A DNA stretch of 64,000 bases from Roseiarcus sp963748545 (GTDB lineage Bacteria; Pseudomonadota; Alphaproteobacteria; Rhizobiales; Beijerinckiaceae): positions 558,001 through 622,000 of the forward strand of contig CAVVJO010000003.1 in the NCBI GenBank assembly GCA_963748545.1, in the 5' to 3' direction. The notes below the pieces were generated by a model that did not search any database, was not told the origin of the DNA, and worked only from the letters and a program-made list of their open reading frames with translations. Positions 17,259-28,975 of the stretch are shown here, piece by piece. The translations under genes were made by a program, and so were the position numbers. The stretch's first letter is position 1. The number at the start of each line of letters is the position of its first letter.

Positions 17259-18827
17259 TCACCGCATGCGCCGCCGCCTCGCGGGCCCCGCTGCGCCCGC
17301 TGCGGCCTTGGGCGAGCGGATCAACGCGAGCAACGGGAAGGCGCAGAGCGAGATCAACATCATCAACAGGAAGTCATTCGAATAGGCCATTGAGGCGGCC
17401 TGCTGCGTGACGAGCCCCTCGAGCATCTCCAAAGTGGGCAGGCCTCCGCCGCCCGCGAGCGCGCCAGCGTTCGGCATGTGGAGCGCGTCGCTGAACGGCG
17501 TGAGGTGCTCGACGAGCTGGCTGTGATACGCGGTCGTCATGCTGGTAAGCTGGGCGATCACGACGGATATGCCGACCGATGAGCCGATGTTGCGGATCAG
17601 CGTCCACAGCGCTGCGCCCTCGGTGCGAAGTTCTCCGGGCAGGCTCGCGAAGGCGATGGTGTTCAGCGGCACGAACACGAAGCCGAGGCCGAAGCCCTGA
17701 ATGACGGAATTGATCGCAATCGCGCGCCCCGAGACGTCGAGCGACCAGCCAACCATCTGCCAAAGCGAGACGGTCGCCAGCGTGAGACCGACAAAGATCA
17801 GGATTCGCGGGTCGATCTTGCCGCTCAGACGCCCGACCAGGAACATCGCGACGAATGTGCCGATGCCGCGCGTGCCGAGCAGGTAGCCGCTGGAGAGAAC
17901 CGGATAGCCGAGGAGATTTTGAATGAACGGAGTCACCAGCGCCATGGTGGCGAGCAGAATGACGCCGATCAGGAACATGAACACCAGCGCAATCGAGAAA
18001 TTCCAGTCGCGAAAGATGCGGACGCTGATGAACGGCCGCTTGGAGCTGAAACAGTCCGCCAGGAAGAAATAAAATCCGATGACGGCGAGCGTCGCCTCGA
18101 TCTGGATCTCGGTCAACTCGAACCAGCCGATTTGCTCGCCACGGTCGAGCATCATCTGAAGCGATCCGATGCCGAGCGAAAGGCTCAGGAAACCGAACCA
18201 TGAGAACGGAATGTCGCGCCGGGTCGGGGTCTCGCTCAGAAACACCAAAAGGCCGAGGGTGGTGAGGATGCCGAACGGCAGGTTGACGAAAAACACCCAG
18301 CGCCAGGAATACGAATCGGTCAGCCAGCCGCCGAGCGTGGGGCCCATGATCGGGCCGAGCATTACGCCCATGCCCCAGATTGCCATAGCCGAGCCGCGCT
18401 TTGCCGGCGGGAAGATGTCGAGCATCACCGCTTGCGAGAGCGGGACCAAAGCCGCGCCGAATACGCCCTGGAGCAAACGATAGGCGACCATCTGTTCGAT
18501 CGTGAGCGCCACGCCGCACAGCATCGAGGCGATGGTGAACCCGGCGGTGCAGACGATGAACAGCTTCTTGCGTCCGAACCGAGACGCCATCCAGCCAAGC
18601 GGCGAGGTCATGATCGCGGCGGCGACGATATACGAGGTCAGCACCCAGTTGATCTGATCCTGCGTCGTCGACAGCGAGCCCTGCATGTAGGGCAGGGCCA
18701 CGTTGGCGATCGTGGTGTCGAGCGCCTGCATGACCGTCGCCATCATGATGCAGATGGTCAGCGACCAGCGCACGCTCGGCGTGATGGTCTCGTAAAGGGG
18801 CGGCGGGTTCATTGCGCTGACGGTCAC
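17259..18827 (-). CDS. emrB: DHA2-family drug efflux MFS transporter, EmrB-like
   Basis: EmrB is the inner-membrane pump of a tripartite efflux system. The 522-residue protein has 14 predicted membrane helices, the motif LDTTIANVALPYMQGSL typical of DHA2 transporters near residue 36, the GWMASRFGRKK motif A near 77, and the RLLQGVFGAALVP motif. The C-terminus is short and basic. The GTG start at 18827 overlaps the emrA stop by GTGA. It forms the third gene of a marR-emrA-emrB operon; exported compounds are unknown. Confidence 0.92.
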   Translation of the reverse strand: MTVSAMNPPPLYETITPSVRWSLTICIMMATVMQALDTTIANVALPYMQGSLSTTQDQINWVLTSYIVAAAIMTSPLGWMASRFGRKKLFIVCTAGFTIASMLCGVALTIEQMVAYRLLQGVFGAALVPLSQAVMLDIFPPAKRGSAMAIWGMGVMLGPIMGPTLGGWLTDSYSWRWVFFVNLPFGILTTLGLLVFLSETPTRRDIPFSWFGFLSLSLGIGSLQMMLDRGEQIGWFELTEIQIEATLAVIGFYFFLADCFSSKRPFISVRIFRDWNFSIALVFMFLIGVILLATMALVTPFIQNLLGYPVLSSGYLLGTRGIGTFVAMFLVGRLSGKIDPRILIFVGLTLATVSLWQMVGWSLDVSGRAIAINSVIQGFGLGFVFVPLNTIAFASLPGELRTEGAALWTLIRNIGSSVGISVVIAQLTSMTTAYHSQLVEHLTPFSDALHMPNAGALAGGGGLPTLEMLEGLVTQQAASMAYSNDFLLMMLISLCAFPLLALIRSPKAAAGAAGPARRRRMR

Positions 18828-20093
18828 TTCGCCGAAGCGGCTGCGGTCGCGGCGCTCCTGCCCATCAGGCCGTCCAGCGTATCGGCGAGGCCGTCAAGCA
18901 CGCCCTTGAGCGTGCGCACTCGGCCGGTGTCGATCGACAGATAGGCGCTCATGCCCGCGCGAAGGTTCGACGTGTCCTCGTCCGGGTTGAAACAGAAGCG
19001 CAGGGGGACGCGCTGGACGACTTTGACCCAGTTGCCGCTGGCGTTTTGCGCGGGCAGAATCGAGAACTGCGCCCCAGTGCCCGGAGCGATCGAGCAGATC
19101 TTGCCCTTCCACTCGCGGCCCGGGAACGCGTCAATCGTTACGGACGCGGGCTGACCCTCGCGGACATAGGTCAGGTCCGAATTCCTTCGGGTTTCCATCG
19201 ACCCATAAATTCTTGTCGGCGACGACCGCGAACACCGGCTGGCCGGCCGCGGCGACGCGGCCGAGCTCGATCTGGGAGACCTGGGTCGCGACGCCGTCGA
19301 TCGGCGCGAGCACCTTGGTGTTGTTGAGGTCGCGCTCGGCGTTGTCGAGCCCCGCCTTGGCCTGCATGTATTCCGGGAACTTTTCGATCGGAGCGTCGAG
19401 GCTGCCGCCGAGTTTGGTGATCGTCGAGGCCTGCTGGTTGTTGACGAATTCGAGGATCTGTTGGGCCTGGATGAGGGCGGCGAGCGAGGTGTCGCGGTCG
19501 ACGCTGGTGCCCGCGCCGCGCGTCGCGAGTTCGTTCTTGCGGTCGAAGTCGGCCTTGCGCACGTTGACCGCGTCCTGACCCATCTTGATCTGGTCCCGGT
19601 TGCTCACATAGGACGCCTTCAGATTGTCGAAGGCGACCTTGGCCGCATCGAGCCGGCCCTTGGCGAGCGCGAGCGCGATCTCGTAGGGCTTGGGGTCGAT
19701 GTCGAACAGCGGATCGCCGACCTTGACCTTCTGCCCCTCGATCACATGGACGCCGACGATTGCGCCCGTCACCTGGGGGGTGATCAGCGACTTGTCGGCG
19801 CCGACATAGGCGTTGTCGGTCGTCACGTAGCGGCCTCCGGTCAGCCACCAGGAGAATCCGGCGGCAAGCGCGATGAGCGGGATCACCACGAGGAGAATGA
19901 AACGCCGCGAGCCGGTCCGCTTGGTCTTGACGACCATTGGCGGCGGCTGCGGAATCGGGGGCGCGGCCGGCGGCGCGGCGGGCGCCGGCTGCGGCGCGGG
20001 GGTCCGGGCCGGCGTAAACTGGACGGTCTGTCCCGTGGGGGCGGGGGAGGGACTGTCAGCGCTTTCGCGCGCGATCGATGTGGATTGCGTCAC
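18824..20093 (-). CDS. emrA: Membrane fusion protein, EmrA/HlyD family (single-base frameshift)
   Basis: EmrA links the EmrB pump to an outer-membrane channel. The protein has a Pro/Ala-rich cytoplasmic N-terminus, one membrane helix (FILLVVIPLIALAAGFSWWL), the biotinyl-lipoyl-like segment with TTDNAYVGADKSLITPQVTG, a helical hairpin, and LAPIDGVATQVSQIELG. The frame breaks in NLWVDGNPKE at about 19180, where one surplus A (plus strand) separates it from DLTYVREGQPASVTIDAFPG and the rest. Repaired length is about 422 residues. The GTG start overlaps the marR stop by GTGA, and the stop overlaps emrB. Confidence 0.9.
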
Positions 20094-20566
20094 TTGTTGC
20101 AGGTTCCCGAATGGAGTTCCGACTTCAGATTGGCCTTGATGGTCGTCAAGCCTTTGAGAAAGGTGTCGACGGTCGCCTCGTCGAGGCCGGCGAGCGCGCG
20201 GCCCATGACGTCCTCGGCGAGCGTGCCGAGCGCGCTGAGCGTCGGGATCGCCTTGCTGGTTAGAAAAAGGCGATGCGCCCGCCGGTCGGCGGGGTCGGCG
20301 CGGCGCTCGACCAGTCCGGCGGCGTCGAGCTTGTCGATCAGGCGGGCGAGCGTGATCGGCGCGATATCGAGCGCCTCGGCCAACTCGCTTTGCTTATAGC
20401 CTTCACAGCGTTGGAGCCGCGACAAAACCGACCATTGCGCGCGCGTCGAGCCGAGCTCGCGGGCGCGAAGGTCCGAATAGGTTCGGAGCATCCGTGCGGC
20501 GTCATGCAGGGCGAAAGCGACCTCCCGCCCGCGCGAGTAGATCCGTTCATGAGCAACTGACATCAT
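20090..20566 (-). CDS. MarR-family transcriptional regulator of the emrAB operon
   Basis: The 158-residue protein has the MarR winged helix: RAQWSVLSRLQRCEGYKQSELAEAL, then the recognition helix ITLARLIDKLDAAGLVERR and the wing DPADRRAHRLFLT. It is probably the local repressor of the efflux operon, since its stop overlaps emrA and a palindromic operator covers its promoter. The start is ATG 20566 or the adjacent ATG 20563. The predicted transcription start lies at or next to the ATG, so translation may be leaderless; there is no Shine-Dalgarno sequence. Confidence 0.9.
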   Translation of the reverse strand: MMSVAHERIYSRGREVAFALHDAARMLRTYSDLRARELGSTRAQWSVLSRLQRCEGYKQSELAEALDIAPITLARLIDKLDAAGLVERRADPADRRAHRLFLTSKAIPTLSALGTLAEDVMGRALAGLDEATVDTFLKGLTTIKANLKSELHSGTCNK

Positions 20567-20602
20567 AAGCCAGCTTATAATAAGCGGAGTATGGCGTTTC
20601 AA
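20565..20602 (-). promoter_or_regulatory. marR-emrAB promoter with overlapping MarR operator
   Basis: On the minus strand TTGAAA (20597-20602) and TATAAG (20574-20579) are separated by 17 bases, a near-consensus sigma-70 promoter. The half-sites ATAAGC, GCTTAT and ATAAGC at 20565-20570, 20573-20578 and 20580-20585 form two overlapping palindromes across the -10 element and the start codon. Repressor binding there would block RNA polymerase, as for MarR autoregulation. No experimental support is implied. Confidence 0.7.
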
Positions 20603-20664
20603 GGGCGACGGATCAAAAAAGCGCCTAACCTCGGAGGATGTTCACGCTTAACGACAACAAGGGT

Positions 20665-21862
20665 TCAGGCGACGATGACGTCTTCGAGCCGCCGGCGCGG
20701 GCTGGGGACGCCTTGCCGGTCGCTATAGCCGGCGCGGAAACTGAAGGTCGCCTGCCAGCCGGGGCCGGTTAGGTCTGCGATGCGGCGCGCACAGTCGTCG
20801 CTTCCGCCCGTCTGACGTTGGCGGTCGATCCGCTCGATCGGCTGGTTGACCGGTTGCAGCGCCACCCCGTTCAGCGTCGCGTTGAGATGCAGCCGCTGCC
20901 AGCGGCGGCCGGCGGCGATCGACTGGGCACGGTCGTAGCGGTCGCGCACGGCGATCAGGCCCAGCGCCGGCGCGGTTCCGACCTGGACGTCGCGCGTTTG
21001 CGAGAGCCAGGCTGCGTGGCTCGTGTCGGCGGAGACAGGAAACAGGCGCGCGTAAGTCAGCGTCAGGAACGAGAGGCCCGCGGCCTCCAGCGTCGGACCG
21101 TCGCGATGCGTGTCGATTTCGGCGCTGGAATTGCGGAACCAGCGGTCGCTGTCGGCGATCATGCGCGCGTCGTCAATGATCGCCTTGGTCGCATCGACCA
21201 TGACGGCTTCGAGCCGATCGCGCGCCGCGCCTTCGGCGAAGACCAGCACGCGCACGCCCTCCGCTTCGCCAAGTCGGCTCACCCCGTCAAGCCATGTCGG
21301 GTCGATCGGGCGCGAGCGCTGATACGCATAGCGGTTGGTGTGACGCTGAGGGACAGCGCGCATCAGCGGGTCGGCCGCCGTTTGGGCGCCTCTGTTCAGC
21401 ATCAGCGTCGCCGCCAGGATCGGGCGGGAGCGTTCGAGAACTCTCGGTCAGAGCCCCCGGCGCGACTTCGACCTGGACGGCATAGCCGTTCGCCGCCGCG
21501 ACGACGGTCATGTTTTCGATCGCGCAGCCAAGGCCCAGGTGCATCTCCCTCAGGAAGGGATCCATCGCGCCAAGGTTGCGCGAGGGGTCGGCGTAGACCT
21601 CGATCCAATCGTCGGCGACGCGGAACAGCCAGGGCTGGGTGTCGTGTGGATTGGCGGCGAGCACCGCGGCGGAGACCAGCGCAAACGGCGTGTCCTTCAA
21701 ACTCGCATCGTTCCACGATTTCCAGGGTTGGTAGGCGTCGCCTCTCGGCAGGGTCGCAGGCCTTGCTTCCGCCGCATAGAGCGTGCCCCCGATCGACTGA
21801 ACGGCGAGGACGCCGGCGGCCGATTTCAGGAGCGCTCGCCGGCTGGGTCCGATGTCCAACAT
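20665..21862 (-). CDS. Tat-exported nitroreductase-family protein (single-base frameshift)
   Basis: The N-terminus carries a twin-arginine signal (SRRALLKSAAGVLAVQSIGG), so the folded, cofactor-loaded protein is sent to the periplasm. After it come DTPFALVSAAVLAANPHDTQPWLFRV, a typical nitroreductase FMN-binding segment, and EMHLGLGCAIENM. The frame is lost near 21415-21440 by one surplus base; the rest (LMRAVPQRHTNRYAY, the middle domain and the GWQATFSFRAGY end) follows in a second frame. Repaired length is about 398 residues, similar to Acg-like FMN proteins. A perfect ribosome site GGAGGAG precedes the ATG. A TetR operator matching that of the upstream tetR gene lies just before it. Confidence 0.82.
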
Positions 21863-21879
21863 GGTCTTCTCCTCCGTAA

Positions 21880-21895
21880 GTCACCTACAGGTGAC
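21880..21895. promoter_or_regulatory. TetR operator copy upstream of the nitroreductase gene
   Basis: GTCACC-TACA-GGTGAC is a perfect 6-4-6 palindrome lying just upstream of the nitroreductase ribosome site. The same half-sites at the same spacing occur before the tetR gene at 22545-22560, which links the regulator to this target. Confidence 0.72.
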
Positions 21896-21918
21896 AATCG
21901 GGCAAAATTTTTGAGGGG

Positions 21919-22542
21919 TCAGCCCGGGGGCAGGACCCCGGCGATCAGCGTATCCATGGCCGCAAAAATCCGTTCCCAGTCGGCGGCGGCGCCGAGCGGG
22001 ACGCCGCTCATGACCTTCACGTCGCGCGCGCGGACCGCCAGATAGTTCAGGGCGACGCCGAGCAGCATCGAGACCGCCGGCAGATCGACGGTCGCGGGCA
22101 GTTCGAAGCGCTGGCCGATCCAGGCCATGAGGTCGAGCGTGCGGCGCTCGCGCACCTCTTCGAGCGCGACCACCAGCGAGGATCGCGCAGTCAGTTCGCT
22201 CGCCAGAATGGCGAGGGTGGTCGGCCGCCTGCGGATCGCTTCCGCATGCCGTCGCATCACGATCTGCATGGCGCGGGTCAGCGACAGGCGTGCGGGGTCG
22301 ATGTCGCGGATAAGCTCGTCGACCGTCCACCAGAAGTCGTGCCCCTCCGCGAACTCCTGATAGACGCCCTCGAGATCGCCGAAGTAGCGGTAAATGAGCA
22401 CCTTGTCGCAGCCCGCCTCGCGCGCCAGCGCATTGACGCCGACGCCCGAGAGTCCGTCGCGCACGATGATCGCGCTCAGAGCGGCGAGAACGCGCGCGCG
22501 GACGGCGGCGGGGTTGCGGGCGCGGACGGGCTCCAGCTTCAT
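21919..22542 (-). CDS. TetR-family transcriptional regulator
   Basis: The 207-residue protein has a TetR helix-turn-helix near residues 35-60 (GVNALAREAGCDKVLIYRYFGDLEGVYQ) and an all-helical ligand-binding domain. Its stop is 57 bases before the nitroreductase start on the same strand, and both genes carry the operator GTCACC-N4-GGTGAC, so it probably represses itself and the nitroreductase. The inducing ligand is unknown. The start ATG at 22542 directly abuts the operator; no separate Shine-Dalgarno sequence is visible. Confidence 0.9.
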   Translation of the reverse strand: MKLEPVRARNPAAVRARVLAALSAIIVRDGLSGVGVNALAREAGCDKVLIYRYFGDLEGVYQEFAEGHDFWWTVDELIRDIDPARLSLTRAMQIVMRRHAEAIRRRPTTLAILASELTARSSLVVALEEVRERRTLDLMAWIGQRFELPATVDLPAVSMLLGVALNYLAVRARDVKVMSGVPLGAAADWERIFAAMDTLIAGVLPPG

Positions 22543-22562
22543 ATGTCACCATACGGTGACAT
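22543..22562. promoter_or_regulatory. TetR autoregulatory operator
   Basis: ATGTCACC-ATAC-GGTGACAT is a perfect 8-4-8 palindrome directly before the tetR start. On the minus strand TTGACC (22582-22587) and TAATGT (22559-22564) are 17 bases apart, so the operator covers the -10 element and the presumed transcription start. Confidence 0.75.
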
Positions 22563-22607
22563 TAGTTCAACCGCATTCTGCGGTCAACGGCCGAGCGTTC
22601 GCCGCCG

Positions 22608-22964
22608 TTAGCTTCCCCGATAGGTCGAATAGCTCCACGGCGAGACCAGCAGGGGCACGTGGTAGTGCGAGGCCGGGTCGGCGACGGCGAAGCGGATCGG
22701 CACGACATCGAGGAACGGCGGGTCGGGGAGCTTAGCGCCCTGGGTGCGGAAATAGTCGCCGGCGTGGAAGACGAGCTCGAACGCCGCAACGCGCCCTTCG
22801 GCGGCCGCGATCAGCGGTCGGTCGGTCCGGCCGTCAGCGTTGGTCGTCTCGGTCTTGACGAGCCGGCGGCCGCCGGCCTTGTCCAGTTCGTAGAGCTCGA
22901 TCCGCACGCCCTCCGCAGGGCCGCCGCGGGTGACGTCGAGAACGTGGGTGGTCAGTCCGGCCAA
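22608..22964 (-). CDS. uraH: 5-hydroxyisourate hydrolase (transthyretin-like)
   Basis: UraH hydrolyses 5-hydroxyisourate in the uric acid pathway to allantoin. The 118-residue protein has the family hallmarks: LTTHVLDVTRGGPAEGV at the start, NADGRTDRPL in the middle, FHAGDYF, HYHVPLLVSPWSYSTYRGS at the end, including the C-terminal YRGS tetrapeptide. Residues His7, Arg and the final Ser-Tyr-Arg-Gly motif fit an active enzyme. No other purine catabolism gene is adjacent; it sits between tetR and the divergent aceE. Confidence 0.95.
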   Translation of the reverse strand: MAGLTTHVLDVTRGGPAEGVRIELYELDKAGGRRLVKTETTNADGRTDRPLIAAAEGRVAAFELVFHAGDYFRTQGAKLPDPPFLDVVPIRFAVADPASHYHVPLLVSPWSYSTYRGS

Positions 22965-23170
22965 GGCGCGCGCTCCATGAGCTTGAAGGCGATCACCCTA
23001 GCGCGACGCGGCGCGACCGGCTAATGCACCCGAGTATGCGTTATCTACATGGCAGCAGCGCACCTCACGCGCATTGCGGATTTCTGGCGCCCATGACAAG
23101 AGACTGCGACAAAGACACGCATCGACTTTCGTCGTAGCGTTCTCGCCGCTGGAATAGGGAGGCCGACCCG

Positions 23171-25848
23171 ATGGACGACAGGGCCCAATCCGTCAACGAC
23201 GAAACCGACGAGTGGCTCGACGCGCTCAATTCCGTCGAGGCTTTCGAAGGCCTCGGCAAGGTCGACGAGATCCTCGACCAGGTCGTGATCTCCGCGCGGC
23301 GCAAGGGCGCCCGCCTGCCGTTCGCCGCCAACACGGCTTACGTCAACACCATTCCCCCCGATCAGCAGCCGCCCCATCCCGGCGACCGCAAGCTCGAGAT
23401 GACGATCCGGCGCTACATCCGCTGGAACGCCGCGGCGATCGTGGTCAAGGCCAACAAGGAATCGTCCGAGCTCGGCGGCCATATCGCGAGCTTCCAGTCG
23501 GCGGCGACCCTCTACGACACCGGCTTCATGCACTTCTGGCACGCCGCGACCGAGGATCACGGCGGCGACCTCATCTACATCCAGGGCCACAGCGCGCCCG
23601 GCGTCTACGCGCGCGCCTTCGTCGAGGGGCGGCTGACCGAGGAGCAGCTTCTCAATTTCCGCCAGGAGGTCGGCGGCAAGGGCCTGTCGTCCTATCCGCA
23701 TCCCTGGCTGATGCCGGATTTCTGGCAGTTCCCGACCGTGTCGATGGGCCTCGGGCCGCTGATGGCGATCTATCAGGCGCGCTTCCTGCGCTATCTGCAC
23801 GGACGCGGCCTCGCCGACACCTCGCCGCGCAAGGTCTGGGTGTTCTGCGGCGACGGCGAGATGGACGAGCCGGAGTCGCTCGGCGCGATCTCGCTCGCGG
23901 GGCGCGAGAAGCTCGACAACCTGATCTTCGTCATCAACTGCAACCTGCAGCGGCTCGACGGGCCGGTGCGCGGCAACGGCAAGATCGTCCAGGAGCTCGA
24001 GGGCGGGTTCCGCGGCGCGGGCTGGAACGTGATCAAGTGCCTGTGGGGCTCCGGCTGGGACGAGCTGCTCGCCAAGGACACGCAGGGCAAGCTCCGCCAG
24101 CTGATGGAGGAATGCGTCGACGGCGAGTACCAGGACTTCCGCTCGAAGGACGGCGCCTATATCCGCAAGCACTTCTTCGGCCGCTACGCCGAAACCGCGG
24201 CGATGGTCGAGGACTGGACCGACGCCGAGATCTGGTCGCTGACGCGCGGCGGGCACGATCCGCTCAAGGTCTACGCCGCCTACAAGGCGGCGGTCGATCA
24301 CAAGGGCCAGCCGACCGTCATCCTCGCCAAGACCGTCAAGGGCTACGGCATGGGCTCGGCGGGCGAGGGGCAGATGATCGCCCACCAGGCCAAGAAGCTC
24401 GGCGACGACGCGCTGAAAGGGTTCCGCGACCGCTTCCAGATTCCCGTCTCCGACGAGGACCTGAAGAAGCTGCCGTTCCTGCGCTTCGCCGAAGACAGCA
24501 AGGAGATGAAATATCTGCGCGCCCGGCGCGAGGCGCTCGGCGGCTACCTGCCGGCGCGCCGCAGGACGAGCGCGCCGCTGGCCATCCCGCCGCTCTCGAC
24601 CTTCGACGCTCTGCTCAAGGCGACCGCCGAAGGCCGTGAAATCTCGACCACGATGGCCTTCGTCCGCATCCTCACCACGCTGTTGCGCGACAAGGAGCTT
24701 GGGCCCCGCGTCGTGCCGATCGTCCCCGACGAGAGCCGGACCTTCGGCATGGAGGGCCTGTTCCGCCAGGTCGGCATCTTCAGCCAGGTCGGCCAGCTCT
24801 ACCGGCCGCAGGACGCCGACCAGCTCATGTACTACCGCGAGGACACCAAGGGGCAGATCCTGCAGGAGGGCATCAACGAGCCGGGCGCGATGGCCTCGTT
24901 CATCGCCGCGGGCACGTCGTACTCGACCTCCAACGTCCCGATGATCCCCTTCTACATCTATTATTCGATGTTCGGCTTCCAGCGCGTCGGCGATCTCTGC
25001 TGGGCGGCGGGCGACATGCGCACCCGCGGCTTCCTGATCGGGGGCACCTCGGGACGCACGACGCTGAACGGCGAGGGCCTTCAGCACGAGGACGGCCACA
25101 GCCACGTGCTGGCCTCGACCATCCCGAACTGCGTCACCTACGATCCGACCTACGCCTACGAACTCGCGGTGATCGTCCAGGCGGGCCTGAAGCGGATGCT
25201 GGTCGATAACGAGGACGTCTTCTACTACATCACGACGCTGAACGAGAACTATCCCCATCCGGCCATGCCCGAGGGCGCGGAGGAGGGCATCTTGCGCGGG
25301 CATGTACAAGCTGCGCGACGTCGCGCCCAAGGAGGCCGGCAAGTCGCCCGCGCTCACCGTGCGGCTGCTCGGCGCGGGCGCGATCCTGCGCGAGGTCGAG
25401 GCGGCGGCCGAAATGCTCGCCGAGGAGCACGGCGTCTCGAGCGAGGTGTGGAGCGTGACCAGCTTCACCGAACTGCGCCGCGACGGGCTCGACGCCGAGC
25501 GCTGGTCGATGCTGCATCCGGAGGCGACGCCGCGCGTCCCCTACGTCACGCAGGCGCTCGCCGGCGGCAAGGGGCCGGTGATCGCCTCGACCGACTACAT
25601 GAAGGCGATCGCGGACGGCGTGCGGCCCTTATGTGCCGGCGCGCTTCAAGGCGCTCGGCACCGACGGCTTCGGCCGGTCGGACTACCGCCGCCGGCTGCG
25701 CTCGTTCTTCGAGGTCGACCGCTATCACGTGGTGGTGGCGAGCCTGAAGGCGCTCGCCGACGACCAGCTTCTGCCGTCGAAGCGCGTGGCGGAAGCGATC
25801 GCCAAATACGGCATCGACCCCGAGGGCCCGAATCCGGCGCGCAGCTGA
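23171..25848 (+). CDS. aceE: Pyruvate dehydrogenase E1, homodimeric AceE type (two frameshifts)
   Basis: AceE decarboxylates pyruvate with thiamine diphosphate and acetylates the E2 lipoyl group. The sequence has DPQETDEW-like start (NDETDEWLDALNSV), GHIASFQSAATLY, HGGDLIYIQGHSAPG, the thiamine diphosphate motif GDGEMDEPES through INCNLQRLDGPVRGN, KTVKGYGMG, and EGLQHEDGHSH. Surplus bases at the GGG run 25298-25300 and the TT at 25629-25630 break the C-terminal domain; the pieces LRDVAPKEAGK, TDYMKAIADGVRP and ARFKALGTDGFGRSD restore about 891 residues, normal for the family. A GGAGG precedes the ATG by nine bases. It heads the aceE-aceF-lpd operon. Confidence 0.95.
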
Positions 25849-25903
25849 CCGCGGCCGCCAATCCCAAATTCCTAGCACAGCTCTGCGCGAAGGAGAAGCG
25901 CCG

Positions 25904-27205
<1,302 letters not shown>

Positions 27206-27222
27206 CGCGGGGAGCAGGGACC

Positions 27223-28929
27223 ATGCCGCAAGAGATCCGCCTTCCCGACATCGGCGACTTCAAGGACGTGCCGGTCATCGAGATCCACGTCAAGCCCGGG
27301 CGACGCCGTCAAGAAAGAGGAGACGCTGATCACCCTCGAAAGCGACAAGGCGACGCTCGACGTGCCGGCGCCGGCGGACGGCGTGATCGGCGAATTGCCG
27401 TCAAGGTCGGCGACAAGGTGAGCCAGGGGAGCCTGATCGCGACCTTCGCCAGCGTCGAGGGCGCGGTCGCGACGCCCGCGCCCGCGGCGGTTCCGAGCCC
27501 GGCGCCCGGCGCCGCCGGAGCACGTCGATTTCGAGGCCGATCTCGTGGTGCTCGGCGCCGGGCCCGGCGGCTACACCGCCGCCTTCCGCGCCGCCGACCT
27601 CGGGGAGAAGGTGCTGATCGTCGACAAGCGGCCGACGCTCGGCGGCGTCTGCCTCAACGTCGGCTGCATTCCGTCGAAGGCGCTGCTGCATGTCGCCAAG
27701 ACGATCGACGAGGACGCGGCGATGGCGGCGCACGGCGTGTCGTTCGGCCCGCCGACGCTCGATCTCGACGCGATCCGCGACTGGAAGGATCGCGTCGTCA
27801 AGCGCCTGACCGCCGGCCTCACCGGCCTCGCCGTCAGCGCAAGGTGACGGTCGTGTCGGGGACGGGCGTGTTCACCTCGCCCAAACGCTGAGGTCGAGAC
27901 GGCCGAGGGGCCGCGCACCGTGCGCTTCGCCAAGGCGATCGTCGCGGCGGGCTCGGAGCCGGTCGCGCCCGGCTTCATCCCGACCGATCCGCGCATCTGG
28001 GATTCGACCGCGGCGCTCGAAATGCGCTTGCGCCGAACCGTCTGCTCGTGCTCGGCGGCGGCATCATCGGCCTCGAAATGGCGACCGTCTATCGGGCGCT
28101 CGGCGCCCAGATCACCGTGATCGAAATGATGGACCAGCTCATGCCGGGCGCCGATCCCGACATCGTCGCGCCGCTCGCCAAGCGCCTCGGCAAGCTCTAC
28201 GACAAGATCCTGCTCAAGACCAAGGTGACGGCGGTCAAGGCCGAGCCGAGGGGATCGTCGTGACCTACGAGGGCGCGGACGGGACGAAGACCGAGACCTT
28301 CGACGCCATGCTCGTCTCGGTCGGGCGCCGGCCGAACGGCAAGGTGATCGGCGCGGAGGCGGCCGGGCATCGCGGTCGACGAGCGCGGCTTCATCGCGGT
28401 CGACCGCGAGATGCGCACCAACGTCCACCACATCTTCGCGATCGGCGACATCGTCGGACAGCCGATGCTGGCGCACAAGTCGACCCACGAAGGCAAGGTC
28501 GCGGCGGAAGTGGCGAGCGGCCACAAGTCGTCGTTCGACGCGCGCGTCATTCCCTCGGTCGCCTACACCGATCCGGAGATCGCCTGGGTCGGCGTCACCG
28601 AGACGGAGGCCAAGGCCAAGGGGCTGAAGTACGGCAAGGCGGTGTTCCCGTGGGCGGCCAGCGGGCGGTCGCTGGCGCTCGGCCGCGACGAGGGCCTGAC
28701 CAAGACTTTATGGGATGAGGAGACGCAGCGCCTGATCGGCTGCGCCATCGTCGGCACGGACGCGGGCGACCTCATTTCCGAGGCGGCGCTGGCGATCGAG
28801 ATGGGCGCCGAAGCCGAAGACATCGGCCTCACCATCCATCCGCACCCGACGCTGTCCGAGACCTTCGCCATGTCGGCCGAGGCCTTCGCCGGGACGCTGA
28901 CGGACTTGTATATGCCAAAGAAGAAGTAG
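27223..28929 (+). CDS. lpd: Dihydrolipoamide dehydrogenase with N-terminal lipoyl domain (eight frameshifts)
   Basis: E3 reoxidises dihydrolipoamide using FAD and NAD+. The protein starts with its own lipoyl domain (IRLPDIGDFKDVPVIEIHVKPG, then ESDKATLDVPAP), a linker, then the flavoprotein with VLGAGPGGYTAAFRAADLG, the redox disulfide in GGVCLNVGCIPSKALLH, the NAD-binding LGGGIIGLEMATVYRALG, FAIGDIVGQPMLAH, and HPHPTLSETF with the catalytic His. Four surplus and four missing bases are scattered at about 27299, 27394, 27517, 27831, 27884, 28032, 28249 and 28367. They cancel to give about 568 residues, right for lipoyl-E3 fusions. It is the most frameshifted gene of the window. Confidence 0.94.
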
Positions 28930-28975
28930 GGCGGCGGCCGCCGCGACGGAAACTCCGCAACCGGAGGGCCACGCG

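Noticed and set aside
23045..25468. Open frame of 807 codons on the minus strand across aceE
   Set aside because: Antisense shadow of aceE with no family resemblance.
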